Shown here piece by piece: positions 9,474 to 20,122 of a stretch of 64,000 nucleotides of DNA. The stretch's first letter is position 1; each line of letters begins with the position of its first letter. The notes below the pieces were generated by a model. The model was given only the letters and a program-made list of their open reading frames with translations, had not been told where the DNA came from and made no database searches. The position numbers and the translations under genes are program-made. This DNA is from Kyrpidia spormannii (GTDB lineage: Bacteria > Bacillota > Bacilli > Kyrpidiales > Kyrpidiaceae): assembly GCF_002804065.1 (NCBI RefSeq), contig NZ_CP024955.1, forward strand, positions 2,852,001 to 2,916,000, read 5' to 3'.

Positions 9474-10947
9474 TGTTGCCGCTCCCCCTCTCCGCCAGAC
9501 CTGCAGGCCAGAGTTCCAGCGCTGCCGCCTGTTCATAGGCGTGGGCAACCCGCAGCACCGCCGCCTCATCGAAAGCTTTACCGATCACCTGCAACCCCAC
9601 CGGCATCCCGTCCACCAAGCCGCAGGGCACGCTCACCGCCGGCAGGCCCGCCAGATTCACGGGAATCGTCAAGATGTCATTTAAGTACATCGTCAAGGGA
9701 TCCGAGACCTTCTCCCCGAAACGAAAGGCCACGGTGGGGGTCGTCGGCGCCACCACGGCGTCAAACCGTTCAAACACGGCGTCAAAATCCCGCCGGATCA
9801 AAGTCCGGACTTTTTGCGCCCGCAGATAATACGCATCGCAATACCCCGAGCTCAGGGCATAAGTGCCGAGCATAATCCGCCGCTTGACCTCGGGGCCGAA
9901 CCCCTCGCTCCTCGTCCGGCGGTACATGTCGATGAGGTTGTCCCCCTCCACTCGAACCCCGTAGCGCACCCCGTCATACCGCGCCAGGTTCGACGACGCC
10001 TCGGCCGGCGCGATCAAATAATAAGTCGCCACGGCGTATTTCGTATGAGGCAGAGATACCTCCTCCACCTCCGCCCCGAGGCCCGCCAAGGTATCCACCG
10101 CCCGCTTCACCGCGGCGGCCACCCCGGGATCTGTCCCCTCGCCGATGTACTCCCTCGGCACCGCCAAGCGCATTCCCTTCACTTCGCCGGTCAGGGCCCC
10201 GACAAAATTGGGCACCTCCACCGGCGCCGACGTGGAATCTAAGGGATCGTGTCCGGCGATGGCCTGGAGCACCGCCGCCGCATCCTCCACCGTCCGGGTG
10301 ATGGGCCCGATCTGATCCAGGGATGAAGCAAAAGCCACCAAGCCATACCTGGACACCCGCCCATACGTGGGCTTCAGCCCCACCACACCACAAAAGGCCG
10401 CCGGCTGGCGGATGGAACCCCCGGTATCCGACCCCAGGGCAAAGGGCACCTGCCCCGCCGCCACCGCCGCCGCCGACCCGCCGCTAGAGCCTCCGGGCAC
10501 CCGCCCCAGATCCCACGGGTTGGCCGTCTGCTGGAACGCCGAATTCTCCGTGGAAGACCCCATCGCAAACTCATCCATATTCGTCTTGCCGACGATCAGC
10601 GCCCGGGCATCCTCCAGCTTGCGAACCGCCGTGGCCGTATAGGGAGGCACATAATTGGCCAGAATCTTGCTCGCACAGGTGGTGCGCACCCCTTCGGTGC
10701 ACAGATTGTCTTTCACCGCCCCGGGCACCCCGAACAAAGGCCCCTCCCCTCGGCCCGCGGATGCCGCCTCGTCCATCTCCCGGGCCTTCTCCAATGCCCG
10801 ATCCTCGTCGATATGTAAAAACGCCCGCACCCGATCGTCCGTCTCCCGGATCCGGCCCAACACCGCCTCCGCCAGCTCTGACGGCTTCACTTCCCGGCGC
10901 CGGACCTTGTCCGCCATCTCCCGCACACTCCACCGCCACATGCTCAT
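9463..10947 (-). CDS. gatA: Asp-tRNA(Asn)/Glu-tRNA(Gln) amidotransferase subunit A
   Basis: Glutaminase subunit of GatCAB, 494 residues, amidase-signature family. Visible: the catalytic Lys region ([20 protein letters not shown]), the glycine-rich nucleophile segment [17 protein letters not shown], and [20 protein letters not shown], with the Ser-cisSer-Lys triad elements in order. It releases ammonia from glutamine and channels it to GatB. Its start lies five bases after the gatC stop. ATG codons at residues 1 and 3 are both possible. Confidence 0.97.
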   Translation of the reverse strand: MSMWRWSVREMADKVRRREVKPSELAEAVLGRIRETDDRVRAFLHIDEDRALEKAREMDEAASAGRGEGPLFGVPGAVKDNLCTEGVRTTCASKILANYVPPYTATAVRKLEDARALIVGKTNMDEFAMGSSTENSAFQQTANPWDLGRVPGGSSGGSAAAVAAGQVPFALGSDTGGSIRQPAAFCGVVGLKPTYGRVSRYGLVAFASSLDQIGPITRTVEDAAAVLQAIAGHDPLDSTSAPVEVPNFVGALTGEVKGMRLAVPREYIGEGTDPGVAAAVKRAVDTLAGLGAEVEEVSLPHTKYAVATYYLIAPAEASSNLARYDGVRYGVRVEGDNLIDMYRRTRSEGFGPEVKRRIMLGTYALSSGYCDAYYLRAQKVRTLIRRDFDAVFERFDAVVAPTTPTVAFRFGEKVSDPLTMYLNDILTIPVNLAGLPAVSVPCGLVDGMPVGLQVIGKAFDEAAVLRVAHAYEQAAALELWPAGLAERGSGNNGI

Positions 10948-10952
10948 CTGAT

Positions 10953-11243
10953 CTATCCCTCCAGAATCGCCGGCACCCGGAACTGTCCGTCCTCTTGGTC
11001 CGGGGCCCCGGCCAAAGCCGCCTCCCGGGACAACCCAGGCCGCTGCTCATCTTCCCGCAGCACGTTCGAGATCGGCAGCACATGACTGGTCGGGGGCACA
11101 TCGGATACGTCCAATTCCTGCAATTGATCCGCAAAAGCCAAGATCGCACCCAGCTGCTCTGCATAGACCTCCGCTTCCCGTTCCGTCAGGGCCAGCCGGG
11201 CGAGCCGGGCCACGTGCTCCACCTGTTCCAACGAGATTTTCAA
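10953..11243 (-). CDS. gatC: Asp-tRNA(Asn)/Glu-tRNA(Gln) amidotransferase subunit C (TTG start)
   Basis: Small stabilising subunit of GatCAB, 96 residues. [20 protein letters not shown] and [19 protein letters not shown] are family hallmarks. The start is read as TTG at 11243 because GGAGG lies eight bases upstream and the family's N-terminus begins at this point. Starts further upstream have no ribosome site. First gene of the gat operon, about 40 bases below a sigma-A-type promoter. Confidence 0.93.
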   Translation of the reverse strand: MKISLEQVEHVARLARLALTEREAEVYAEQLGAILAFADQLQELDVSDVPPTSHVLPISNVLREDEQRPGLSREAALAGAPDQEDGQFRVPAILEG

Positions 11244-11285
11244 AAATGACACCTCCGCGCCAGACTCCTGCACATTCAGGTTACC

Positions 11286-11315
11286 ATTATATCACACCCC
11301 TGAAAATCGCGGCAA
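11286..11315 (-). promoter_or_regulatory. Sigma-A-type promoter of gatCAB
   Basis: On the minus strand: TTGCCG (11310-11315), 18-base spacer, TATAAT (11286-11291). It lies about 40 bases upstream of the gatC start codon. Confidence 0.65.
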
Positions 11316-11482
11316 ATTGCGCTTTCACACCAAATCCCGAGAAGAACGGGACGGACCCGCAGCGCACCGTCCCCGGTCACTGCACGTATTCACCGGAAGC
11401 GGGGAGCTTGTCGGCGCTTGGCCAAGTCGGGGCAGTTTATGTACGAGTGGAGAATTGCAAGGGGAAAAACGATCGCCGCCCC

Positions 11483-12451
11483 TCACCGGGCAGCAAGGAG
11501 CACCACGATCGAAGCCAGGGAAAAACAGATGCCGAGAAGGTACAAAAAGGCCACCGTCTGCACCTGGTTCATACCCGAACGCATGAGCAGGTGAAAAGTG
11601 TGCCCCTTGTCCGCCACGTAGATCGGCCGATTATCCTTCAGCCGCTTAAAGATCACGTACACCGTATCAAAAATCGGCACCCCAAGGGCTAACACGGGCA
11701 CCAACACCGACACCAAAGTCGCGCTCTTGAAAGCGCCGTCCACCGAAATGGCGGCCAGGGTGAAACCCAAAAACATGGCTCCGGCATCCCCCATGAAGAT
11801 TTTTGCCGGGTGAAAATTGTGTTTGAGAAAGGCCAGGGTGACCCCGATCATTGTCGCCGCGTACAGGGCGGTGGGCGCCTGATCCTTGATGAGTGCCACA
11901 AAAAATAGGGTGGTCGAAGAAATGGCCGCTATCCCCGCCGCCAACCCGTCCACACCGTCGAGAAAATTAATCATGTTCGTAATGGCCACCACCCACAAGA
12001 GGGTGGCAATGATGGAAAGCCAATCGGGCATGAGGTACATCCCCTGGGGGGTGAAAGGAATGGTCACCCATTTAATCTGCACCCCAAAGGCGATGAGAAT
12101 CCCCGCCGCGACAAACTGCATGATCAACTTCGGCCAAGGACTGAGCTCCCTGCCCCTCGCTTTAAATCCGTCGTCCAGCAGTCCCGTGGCCACAATCACC
12201 AATCCTCCGAGGACGATACCCCAAAAATCCATGGTCAGGTGAACTTTTGGCGAAACCGCCGTCGCCGCCGTCGCGGCGAAAACAAACCCCACATACAGCG
12301 CCACCCCGCCCATCAGGGGAATGGGCTCCTTGTGGATCTTGCGCTGGTTGGGCATGTCCACAAAACCCCACTTGAGCGCAATGCGACGCACCACCGGTAC
12401 CATCCCGTACACCGCCGCGAACGCCGCGGCGAACGCCAACAGGAAAGCCAT
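11483..12451 (-). CDS. tagO: Undecaprenyl-phosphate GlcNAc-1-phosphate transferase (TagO/WecA family)
   Basis: Integral membrane enzyme that starts wall-teichoic-acid or other wall-polymer linkage synthesis by moving GlcNAc-1-P from UDP-GlcNAc to undecaprenyl phosphate. 322 residues with about ten hydrophobic segments. Diagnostic loops are MPNQRKIHKEPIPLMGG near the N-terminus, the metal-binding LLDDGF, the NMINFLDGVDGLAAG loop, IFMGDAGAMFLGF, and a C-terminal HTFHLLMRSG in place of the HxHH loop. MraY proper would show different loops. Single gene behind its own promoter, downstream of ligA. Confidence 0.9.
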   Translation of the reverse strand: MAFLLAFAAAFAAVYGMVPVVRRIALKWGFVDMPNQRKIHKEPIPLMGGVALYVGFVFAATAATAVSPKVHLTMDFWGIVLGGLVIVATGLLDDGFKARGRELSPWPKLIMQFVAAGILIAFGVQIKWVTIPFTPQGMYLMPDWLSIIATLLWVVAITNMINFLDGVDGLAAGIAAISSTTLFFVALIKDQAPTALYAATMIGVTLAFLKHNFHPAKIFMGDAGAMFLGFTLAAISVDGAFKSATLVSVLVPVLALGVPIFDTVYVIFKRLKDNRPIYVADKGHTFHLLMRSGMNQVQTVAFLYLLGICFSLASIVVLLAAR

Positions 12452-12489
12452 CAGTCCGGGCCCCCTAGTGTTCAGACAAAGTCGCGTCT

Positions 12490-12498
12490 ATTATAGCA
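12490..12498 (-). promoter_or_regulatory. Extended -10 promoter of tagO
   Basis: Minus-strand TGCTATAAT, an extended -10 element about 40 bases upstream of the tagO start. The -35 region is weak (GGGCAA at 17 bases). Confidence 0.5.
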
Positions 12499-12520
12499 GA
12501 ACCCAATCTACCTTGCCCAG

Positions 12521-14590
<2,070 letters not shown>

Positions 14591-16858
14591 CTATTGATCA
14601 ATCTTTCGGATCGGGGCGAATCGCACCAGAAGCTTTCGCCGGCCGATGGGGGGCGCGAAAGCAACCACCAATTCTGTGTCCTCGCCGACCCCGTCCTTTT
14701 TTTCAACCCGGCCTTCGCCCCATTTGCGGTGCATCACCCGGTCTCCCACTTCCCAGCTCTCCGCCGGATCGGCGCCAAACCCCGAAGGCACTTGCAAATG
14801 TCCCCCTTCGGACTTCCCGGCGCCTCGGCCCGGCCCAACGCCTGCACCCTTTCCTGAAGCCGGCGCCGGATCCGCGGCCCGATCGCGCAAACTTCGCCGG
14901 GGTGCGCTCCATTGAAGGAGCGCTTCGGGAATCTCCTCCAGAAAACGGGAGGGCGGGTTGGCCTGCCAGCGGCCGTACAAATTCCGCTGCTGGGCCCGGG
15001 TGATGAGCAGGCGGTCCATCGCCCGGGTGATGCCCACATAGCAGAGCCTCCGCTCCTCCTCCATTTGATCGGGATCGTCCAACACCCGGGAATGGGGGAA
15101 AATCCCCTCTTCCATCCCCACCAGAAACACCACCGGAAACTCGAGCCCCTTTGCGCTGTGAAGGGTCATGAGCACCACGCCGTCTTCCGTCTCGGCCATA
15201 TCCAGATCGCTCACCAAAGCCACATCGGCCAAGAATGCCTCCAGCCCGCCTTCGGCCGCCGTATCCTGGCGACGATCAAACTCCTGGGTGACGGAGAGAA
15301 ACTCCTCCAGGTTCTCCAGCCGACTCTGGGCCTCCAGGGTGTCCTCTCGGATCAGTGCCTCCCGATACCCCGTCCGGTTCAGGACCTCCTGCACCAATTC
15401 CGTCACGGACAAGAATGGCATCATCGCCCGCAAAGCCGCCGTCAGATCCACAAACTGCCGGATCCCCGACGCCGCCCGGGCGGAAACCTCCAACTCGTCG
15501 ACCCTCTCCAGAGCCTCGTAAAGCGACAGATTCCTCCGGGCCGCGAAAGCCGCCGCTTTCGCCAGCGTCCCTTCCCCGATTCCCCGCTTCGGGACATTGA
15601 CGACCCGCTCGGTGCTGAAATCGTCCCGGGGGTTGACCAGTATCCGAAGGTAGGCCAAAAGATCCTTGATCTCCTTGCGCTCATAGAATTTTACCCCGCC
15701 CACCATGACATACGGGATGGACGCTTTCATCATCATCTCTTCCAACACCCGGGACTGGGCGTTCGTACGGTACAGTACCGCCACATCCCCGTATCTTCCG
15801 CCTTGCTCCACATGATTGCGGATCTCTTCGACGACAAAATAGGCTTCCCCCTGCTCGTCCATCGCCTCGTGGACAATCACCGGTTCCCCTTGGGGCCTGT
15901 CCGACCAGAGCCGTTTTTCCTTACGCTTTCGATTGTGGGCGATCACAGCGTTGGCCGCCGCCAAAATCCGGCCGGTGGAACGGTAATTCTGCTCTAATTT
16001 GATGACCTTGGCATCGGGATAATCGGCTTCAAAATCCAAAATGTTTCTCACATCGGCGCCCCGCCAACCGTAAATCGCCTGGTCCGAATCTCCCACCACG
16101 CAGAGATTCCGCCGACGCTGGGCCAAGCGTTTCACCAGTTCGTACTGGGCGTGGTTGGTGTCTTGGTACTCGTCCACATGGAGGTAGACAAACCTCCGCT
16201 GTTGATCTTCCAAACTCTCCGGGAACGCATCCCAGAGCTCCACTGTCTTCATGAGCAAATCGTCAAAATCCAGGGCGTTGTTCGCCCGGAGTTTCTCTTG
16301 GTAGCGCTCATACACCTGGGCGACAACTTCCTGAAAAAAGTCCCTGGCCCGCTCCGCCGCTTGGGAAGGAGTGATCAACTCGTTTTTGAGGGCGCTGATC
16401 GCCCCGGCCATCCGCCGGGGATCGAACTTTTTCGTGTCCAGATTCATCTCCCCGAGAACCTGCTTCACCGCCGTGGTCTGATCCGACGCGTCCAGAATGC
16501 TGAAGGATCTTGTAAAGCCCAGGGGTTCAATGTGCCGCCGCAACACCCGGACACAGTAGCTGTGAAAAGTGGAGACCCAGATCTCCTCGGCCTCCGGCCC
16601 CACCAACCGGCCGATCCTCTCTCGCATCTCCCGGGCCGCTTTGTTCGTAAAAGTAATGGCCAAAATTCCCCAAGGCGGCGCTTTCCTGGTGGCCACCAAA
16701 TACGCCACCCGGTGGGTCAACACCCGGGTTTTTCCGCTCCCCGCTCCCGCCAGAATGAGCAAGGGGCCTTCGGTCTGGCGAACCGCCTCCCGCTGGGCAT
16801 CATTGAGCCCGGCCAGAAGCGCCTCGGCCCGGAGGGCCTCCTCTCCCGCCATTGCCAT
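14591..16858 (-). CDS. pcrA: ATP-dependent DNA helicase PcrA (UvrD/Rep family)
   Basis: SF1A 3'-5' helicase in repair and plasmid replication, 755 residues. Walker A is LAGAGSGKTRVLTHRV, motif Ia AITFTNKAAREMRERI, motif II VDEYQDTNHAQY, motif III VVGDSDQAIYGWRGAD, motif IV EQNYRST, motif V VVLMTLHSAKGLEFPVVF and motif VI RRLCYVGITRAMDRL. The disordered tail leads to a Tudor-like end (WEVGDRVMHRKWGEGRV), the RNA-polymerase-binding element of PcrA. ATGs at 16858 and 16852 are both possible behind GGGGAG; the second has the better spacing. Confidence 0.97.
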   Translation of the reverse strand: MAMAGEEALRAEALLAGLNDAQREAVRQTEGPLLILAGAGSGKTRVLTHRVAYLVATRKAPPWGILAITFTNKAAREMRERIGRLVGPEAEEIWVSTFHSYCVRVLRRHIEPLGFTRSFSILDASDQTTAVKQVLGEMNLDTKKFDPRRMAGAISALKNELITPSQAAERARDFFQEVVAQVYERYQEKLRANNALDFDDLLMKTVELWDAFPESLEDQQRRFVYLHVDEYQDTNHAQYELVKRLAQRRRNLCVVGDSDQAIYGWRGADVRNILDFEADYPDAKVIKLEQNYRSTGRILAAANAVIAHNRKRKEKRLWSDRPQGEPVIVHEAMDEQGEAYFVVEEIRNHVEQGGRYGDVAVLYRTNAQSRVLEEMMMKASIPYVMVGGVKFYERKEIKDLLAYLRILVNPRDDFSTERVVNVPKRGIGEGTLAKAAAFAARRNLSLYEALERVDELEVSARAASGIRQFVDLTAALRAMMPFLSVTELVQEVLNRTGYREALIREDTLEAQSRLENLEEFLSVTQEFDRRQDTAAEGGLEAFLADVALVSDLDMAETEDGVVLMTLHSAKGLEFPVVFLVGMEEGIFPHSRVLDDPDQMEEERRLCYVGITRAMDRLLITRAQQRNLYGRWQANPPSRFLEEIPEALLQWSAPRRSLRDRAADPAPASGKGAGVGPGRGAGKSEGGHLQVPSGFGADPAESWEVGDRVMHRKWGEGRVEKKDGVGEDTELVVAFAPPIGRRKLLVRFAPIRKIDQ

Positions 16859-16928
16859 GCTCTCCCCGCCTTTCCCGCACGCCGGGTGCGGTGAGGCCAC
16901 CGCTTGCCGACTGCATATGCCGCCCTTT

Positions 16929-16958
16929 ATTATAGCAGGTTTCGTCCCGTCGTCCCAA
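16929..16958 (-). promoter_or_regulatory. Sigma-A-type promoter of pcrA-ligA
   Basis: Minus-strand TTGGGA (16953-16958), 18-base spacer, TATAAT (16929-16934) with an upstream TG making an extended -10. About 70 bases before the pcrA start. Confidence 0.65.
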
Positions 16959-17001
16959 AAGAGAATACCCAGGGGCCCAGCCCTTCACCCGTCCTGGCGT
17001 G

Positions 17002-17029
17002 AAAATGCCCGCCTGTCACCAGGCGGGCA
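17002..17029 (-). terminator. Rho-independent terminator after the membrane-anchored protein gene
   Basis: Ten-base perfect stem (TGCCCGCCTG / CAGGCGGGCA) with a four-base loop at 17006-17029, followed on the minus strand by TTTT. It ends the transcript of the gene at 17078-17731. Confidence 0.8.
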
Positions 17030-17077
17030 CCGCCGCTACTCTGAGCCGGTTTCTTCAACGGTTATCCCAGGTTAATC

Positions 17078-17731
17078 CTAAGACTCGACCTTCGTCTCTT
17101 GATCGTCCTCCGGCGCATCATCCATGGCCAGCAGCGCCGCGCTCTCGCCCAGAGCCGCTTTCGCCGTAGCCCTGGCCGCGTCTTGATCGGTAGAAGCCAC
17201 GGCTCGATCGGCCGCTTTGGGCGTCTCCCCTTCGGTCCAGGCCGTCTCCCGGGCGTCCGCTTTCATATCCGCCGCGCCCAAAGCGCGATTCGCGGCATTT
17301 GCTCGCGTCCCGTCCGTCTCACCTTTGGTTTTCTGGTGGATCCCCGCCGGGCCGGGTGCAGGGGGAAACTCTCTTTCCTTGAGGTCGACCACCTGAGCCG
17401 GCTTGTTCCTAACCTGGGTTTCGCCTTTCGCTTTAAACTCCCTCACCGCCACCGGAGAGCGCCCCGAAGTGGAGGTTCCCCGAAAAACGGAGTCGTTCGG
17501 CGACTGAGCATCTCCGGACCGTCTTGAATCGGCGGTCGAGTGATCCGAATCCTCGCGATGATCCTCGTCATCAAGACCCAGCCACTGGCTGAACTCCGTG
17601 TCCAACGCCGAGCGGTCTTTCCACCGCGCCTCTGACCGCCCGCGATCTTCGTCCCGGGGGTTGACAAAGAAATACCCCAGGGCGATGGCTACGGCAATGA
17701 CGACCAAAGTCCAGAAAATGGCGTACGCCAT
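17078..17731 (-). CDS. Uncharacterised single-pass membrane protein with acidic, low-complexity tail
   Basis: 217 residues of no family I recognise. Residues about 4-24 form one membrane helix (FWTLVVIAVAIALGYFF); the rest is hydrophilic, rich in Asp, Glu, Ala, Lys and Arg, and predicted to be disordered. No cysteines and no catalytic motif are visible. An excellent ribosome site (GAAAGGAGG) and a strong terminator bracket it, so it is very likely a real monocistronic gene. Topology with a cytoplasmic tail is plausible but inferred. Confidence 0.7.
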   Translation of the reverse strand: MAYAIFWTLVVIAVAIALGYFFVNPRDEDRGRSEARWKDRSALDTEFSQWLGLDDEDHREDSDHSTADSRRSGDAQSPNDSVFRGTSTSGRSPVAVREFKAKGETQVRNKPAQVVDLKEREFPPAPGPAGIHQKTKGETDGTRANAANRALGAADMKADARETAWTEGETPKAADRAVASTDQDAARATAKAALGESAALLAMDDAPEDDQETKVES

Positions 17732-17848
17732 TGGGCTTCCCTCCTTTCAAGCCTATTCTGCGGCCAGAAAGGAGCGTCCATACCTGGACCTTTTAACAGG
17801 TTGCGGCACTCAGGGGAATCTCCGGGGGCGCCGTGCACCCGCGCCCGG

Positions 17849-18139
17849 CTATCGGCCGAGGCGGCTTAAAGCCAGCTCGAATCCATCCGTCCCATTGTTC
17901 AGGCATCGTTTCACCCGGCTGATGGTGGCAGTGCTGGCTCCGGTGAGCGCTTCTATGCGGCTGTACGTCAAACCCTCCCGAAGCATTCGGGCCACCTCGA
18001 GGCGTTGGGCCATCGCCTGCACTTCCCCCACGGTGCAGAGATCATCGAAGAAACGATAGCATTCTTCTAACGATCGCAACTGCAGAATGGCCTCGAACAA
18101 TTGGTCCACCGTCTGGTCCCGGAATCGATCCAGCTGCAT
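17849..18139 (-). CDS. yerC: YerC/YecD-type TrpR-like DNA-binding protein
   Basis: Small TrpR-superfamily protein. QTVDQLFEAILQLRSLEECYRFFDDLCT and the HTH segment LTYSRIEALTGASTATISRVKRCL match the Firmicute YerC/YecD family. No corepressor is known; the family is conserved beside housekeeping genes in many Firmicutes. The ATG at 18139 (MQLDRFRDQ) fits the family N-terminus and follows GGGGGG; in-frame ATGs up to 18178 would add 13 residues. 96 residues. Confidence 0.88.
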   Translation of the reverse strand: MQLDRFRDQTVDQLFEAILQLRSLEECYRFFDDLCTVGEVQAMAQRLEVARMLREGLTYSRIEALTGASTATISRVKRCLNNGTDGFELALSRLGR

Positions 18140-18210
18140 CCACCGCGCCCCCCATTCGCTCATCCCCGAGTGCATCATGAGCTTCGAGCTTCCGATGCAT
18201 GTTTATCTCT

Positions 18211-18238
18211 ATTGTAACGCATCACCGCGCCAAAGTAA
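18211..18238 (-). promoter_or_regulatory. Candidate sigma-A promoter of yerC
   Basis: Minus-strand TTACTT (18233-18238), 16-base spacer, TACAAT (18211-18216). Confidence 0.4.
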
Positions 18239-18259
18239 TCGAGAAAATCGCCCCTCGGA

Positions 18260-19036
18260 TCAGCGCCCCTGAAACCGGGCTTTCCGCTTTTCCAAAAACG
18301 CCTGCACCCCTTCGGTAAAATCCGCGCTTCCGGCCGCCCAGCCTTGGTACGTCGCCTCCCGGTCCAGAGCCTCAGCCAAACTTCCGGCGGCACCTTCATA
18401 AATCATCCGCTTGGTCAAGGCCATGGCATAGGTCGGGCCTTCCGCCAGTTGCTGAGCCCAGGCCAACGACGCTTCTTCGAGTTGCTCCCGAGGTACCACT
18501 CGATTGACCAATCCCGCCTGAAGCGCCTTCTCGGCATCCAGGGATTCCCCCGTCAGCGCCAATTCCATCGCCCGGGACACCCCGATCAGTTTCGGCAAAA
18601 AATATGACGCCCCGGAGTCCGGCACCAATCCGATTCGAATAAAAGCCGAGACAAACCGGGCATCTTCCGAAGCGATCCTCAGATCCGCCGCCAGGGCCAA
18701 ACTCAGGCCCGCCCCCGCCGCCACACCCCCCACCGCAGCCAGGATCGGCTTGGGCAGTTGTTGCATCTTCAAAATCAAAGGGTTAAAATCCCGCCGAACA
18801 TGCATGTCGATCTGACCCATCATCCCGGGATCCACCGACTTGAGGTCCAGCCCCGCACAAAATCCCTTCCCGGCCCCGGTGAGCAGCACCGCCCGAACTC
18901 CACGGTCCTGTTCGGCCCTGATGAGGGCCTCCCTCAATGCGGTGAGCACCCCGTCCGTCAGAGCATTGAGCACTTCCGGCCGGTTCAAGGTAATGACCGC
19001 CACCCCTTGATCGACCTCGTACCGCACATCGTTCAT
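18260..19036 (-). CDS. Enoyl-CoA hydratase/isomerase family protein
   Basis: Crotonase-fold protein of 258 residues acting on acyl-CoA thioesters. NRPEVLNALTDGVLTALREAL, GKGFCAGLDLKSV (oxyanion loop 1) and AAVGGVAAGAGLSLALAADLRIASEDARF (oxyanion loop 2 region) are typical. The glutamates of true hydratases are not both evident: the second position reads VPDSGASYFLPKLIG, with Asp rather than Glu-x2-Glu spacing. That favours a PaaG-type isomerase or another crotonase activity. The ATG at 19036 follows GAAAGGAGAGG. Single gene behind its own promoter. Confidence 0.85.
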   Translation of the reverse strand: MNDVRYEVDQGVAVITLNRPEVLNALTDGVLTALREALIRAEQDRGVRAVLLTGAGKGFCAGLDLKSVDPGMMGQIDMHVRRDFNPLILKMQQLPKPILAAVGGVAAGAGLSLALAADLRIASEDARFVSAFIRIGLVPDSGASYFLPKLIGVSRAMELALTGESLDAEKALQAGLVNRVVPREQLEEASLAWAQQLAEGPTYAMALTKRMIYEGAAGSLAEALDREATYQGWAAGSADFTEGVQAFLEKRKARFQGR

Positions 19037-19065
19037 CCCACACCTCTCCTTTCGCCTGCAAGCCC

Positions 19066-19094
19066 AGTATATCGCCGGCGAAGCAAGGGGACAA
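19066..19094 (-). promoter_or_regulatory. Sigma-A-type promoter of the enoyl-CoA hydratase gene
   Basis: Minus-strand TTGTCC (19089-19094), 17-base spacer, TATACT (19066-19071). About 30 bases before the start codon; the upstream HTH gene ends just above it. Confidence 0.5.
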
Positions 19095-19106
19095 CCGACC
19101 GGTCGT

Positions 19107-19319
19107 TTACGGCTCATCCTGGATCAAAGTCGCCAAATCCACCTCCAGCGCCCGGGCAATCTTGATCAGTTTCGCCAAACGGCTGCCCCGGGTTCCCGCC
19201 TCCACCGCATAGATATAGCTTTGAGAGACTCCGGCTTTTTCCGCCAGTTCCCGCACAGTCATTCCCCGCTCACGGCGCAGTTCCCGCAGGCGTTCCCCCA
19301 TCGTCGGTTTTTCCGCCAT
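19107..19319 (-). CDS. Small Xre-family HTH regulator (divergent pair, minus member)
   Basis: 70-residue protein that is almost entirely one Cro/C1 helix-turn-helix: MGERLRELRRERGMTVRELA, then GVSQSYIYAVEAGTRGSRLAK. No sensor or oligomerisation domain is visible beyond IARALEVDLATLIQDEP. The ATG at 19319 follows GGGGAGGGG. It diverges from a second Xre gene at 19474. Its promoter is not clear. Confidence 0.8.
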   Translation of the reverse strand: MAEKPTMGERLRELRRERGMTVRELAEKAGVSQSYIYAVEAGTRGSRLAKLIKIARALEVDLATLIQDEP

Positions 19320-19380
19320 CGCGCACCCCTCCCCATCGCGATCTGAGATTTTCACGATTGAAGAAATCCGGGGAACAAAG

Positions 19381-19406
19381 AAAGCCCGCCCGAGAATACG
19401 GGCTTT
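19381..19406. terminator. Hairpin between divergent HTH genes (terminator-like)
   Basis: Inverted repeat AAAGCCCG...CGGGCTTT with a ten-base loop. It lies in the shared control region, so it is either an attenuator in the leader of the minus-strand gene or a dyad used in regulation. No upstream transcript is known that it would simply end. Confidence 0.4.
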
Positions 19407-19408
19407 GG

Positions 19409-19437
19409 TTTACACAAGTGTAGAGAGCCGTTATACT
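19409..19437 (+). promoter_or_regulatory. Sigma-A promoter with overlapping dyad, plus-strand HTH gene
   Basis: TTTACA (19409-19414), 17-base spacer, TATACT (19432-19437). The dyad TACAC-AA-GTGTA (19411-19422) overlaps the -35 box, the position expected of an operator for autorepression by one of the two adjacent Xre proteins. Confidence 0.6.
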
Positions 19438-19473
19438 GAAATGGAAAAGATTCGCCATAAAGGATGATTTTCG

Positions 19474-19902
19474 ATGAGCAACGCCTTCGGCGTAAAATTA
19501 AAGCAACTCCGCACGGAGCGGGGCTGGACCCTGGAACAGCTTTCGGCCCGCTCGGGCTTGTCCATCAGCCATATCTCCTCCCTGGAACGCGGAACCCGAA
19601 TGAAGCCTTCCTTTCAGGTGGCGGTACGGCTGGCCCGGGCCTTGGAAGTCCCCCTGGCCACCTTTCTGGAAGACGCCGGTGAAGAGGAAGTCGACCCACT
19701 GGAACACCTGCCGCCCGAGATCAGGGAGTTTGTCACCCGGGAGGACGCCACCCCTTATCTGTACCTCGCCAAGCGCCTACAAGAAGCCCGTGTGTCCCTC
19801 CAAGAGATGGAGCAATGGCTGCGCGATGAGCGTTCCTCCCCCGAGAGCTCTACATCGGGAACTTCAGGTGACAAGCCTCGCCGCAATCCCACCCAGACCT
19901 GA
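19474..19902 (+). CDS. Xre-family HTH regulator with C-terminal coiled coil (divergent pair, plus member)
   Basis: 142 residues. The N-terminal Cro/C1 HTH is KLKQLRTERGWTLEQLSARS then GLSISHISSLERGTRMKPS, about residues 8-65. The rest resembles the dimerisation part of SinR/SlrR-like regulators (EHLPPEIREFVTREDATPYL) and a short amphipathic helix (LQEARVSLQEMEQWLRDE), then a polar tail. The ATG has no strong ribosome site but sits about 35 bases below a good promoter. Targets are unknown. Confidence 0.82.
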   Translation: MSNAFGVKLKQLRTERGWTLEQLSARSGLSISHISSLERGTRMKPSFQVAVRLARALEVPLATFLEDAGEEEVDPLEHLPPEIREFVTREDATPYLYLAKRLQEARVSLQEMEQWLRDERSSPESSTSGTSGDKPRRNPTQT

Positions 19903-19943
19903 TTCCTCCAGGGGAATTTCACGATTGTGCAATTCCCCGCCAG

Positions 19944-19967
19944 AAAAAAAGGCGCACAAGCGCCTTT
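19944..19967 (-). terminator. Terminator of the tRNA gene
   Basis: Stem AAAGGCGC / GCGCCTTT with a four-base loop, followed on the minus strand by a run of seven Ts. It lies 12 bases after the tRNA 3' end and may also end the convergent HTH transcript. Confidence 0.8.
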
Positions 19968-19978
19968 AGCTACCCTCA

Positions 19979-20055
19979 TGGTGGGCCCACCAGGACTCGA
20001 ACCTGGGACCATCCGGTTATGAGCCGGCGGCTCTGACCAACTGAGCTATGGGCCC
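19979..20055 (-). tRNA. tRNA with CAU anticodon, probably tRNA-Ile2 (lysidine-modified)
   Basis: Cloverleaf with a 7-base acceptor stem (GGGCCCA / TGGGCCC), D arm GCTCAGTTGGTCAGAGC, anticodon loop CTCATAA, T arm CCAGG-TTCGAGT-CCTGG, and an encoded CCA end. CAU could read Met or, with lysidine at position 34, Ile (AUA). The GGCTCATAACC context resembles Gram-positive tRNA-Ile2, whereas elongator tRNA-Met there usually has GGTTCATACCC. The first anticodon-stem pair is a G-A mismatch. Confidence 0.85.
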
Positions 20056-20122
20056 GCGATTTTCGCGCCTATCGATATCATAACAGAGGAATCCACCACC
20101 GGGCAAGAAGGAAACCGGCCCC

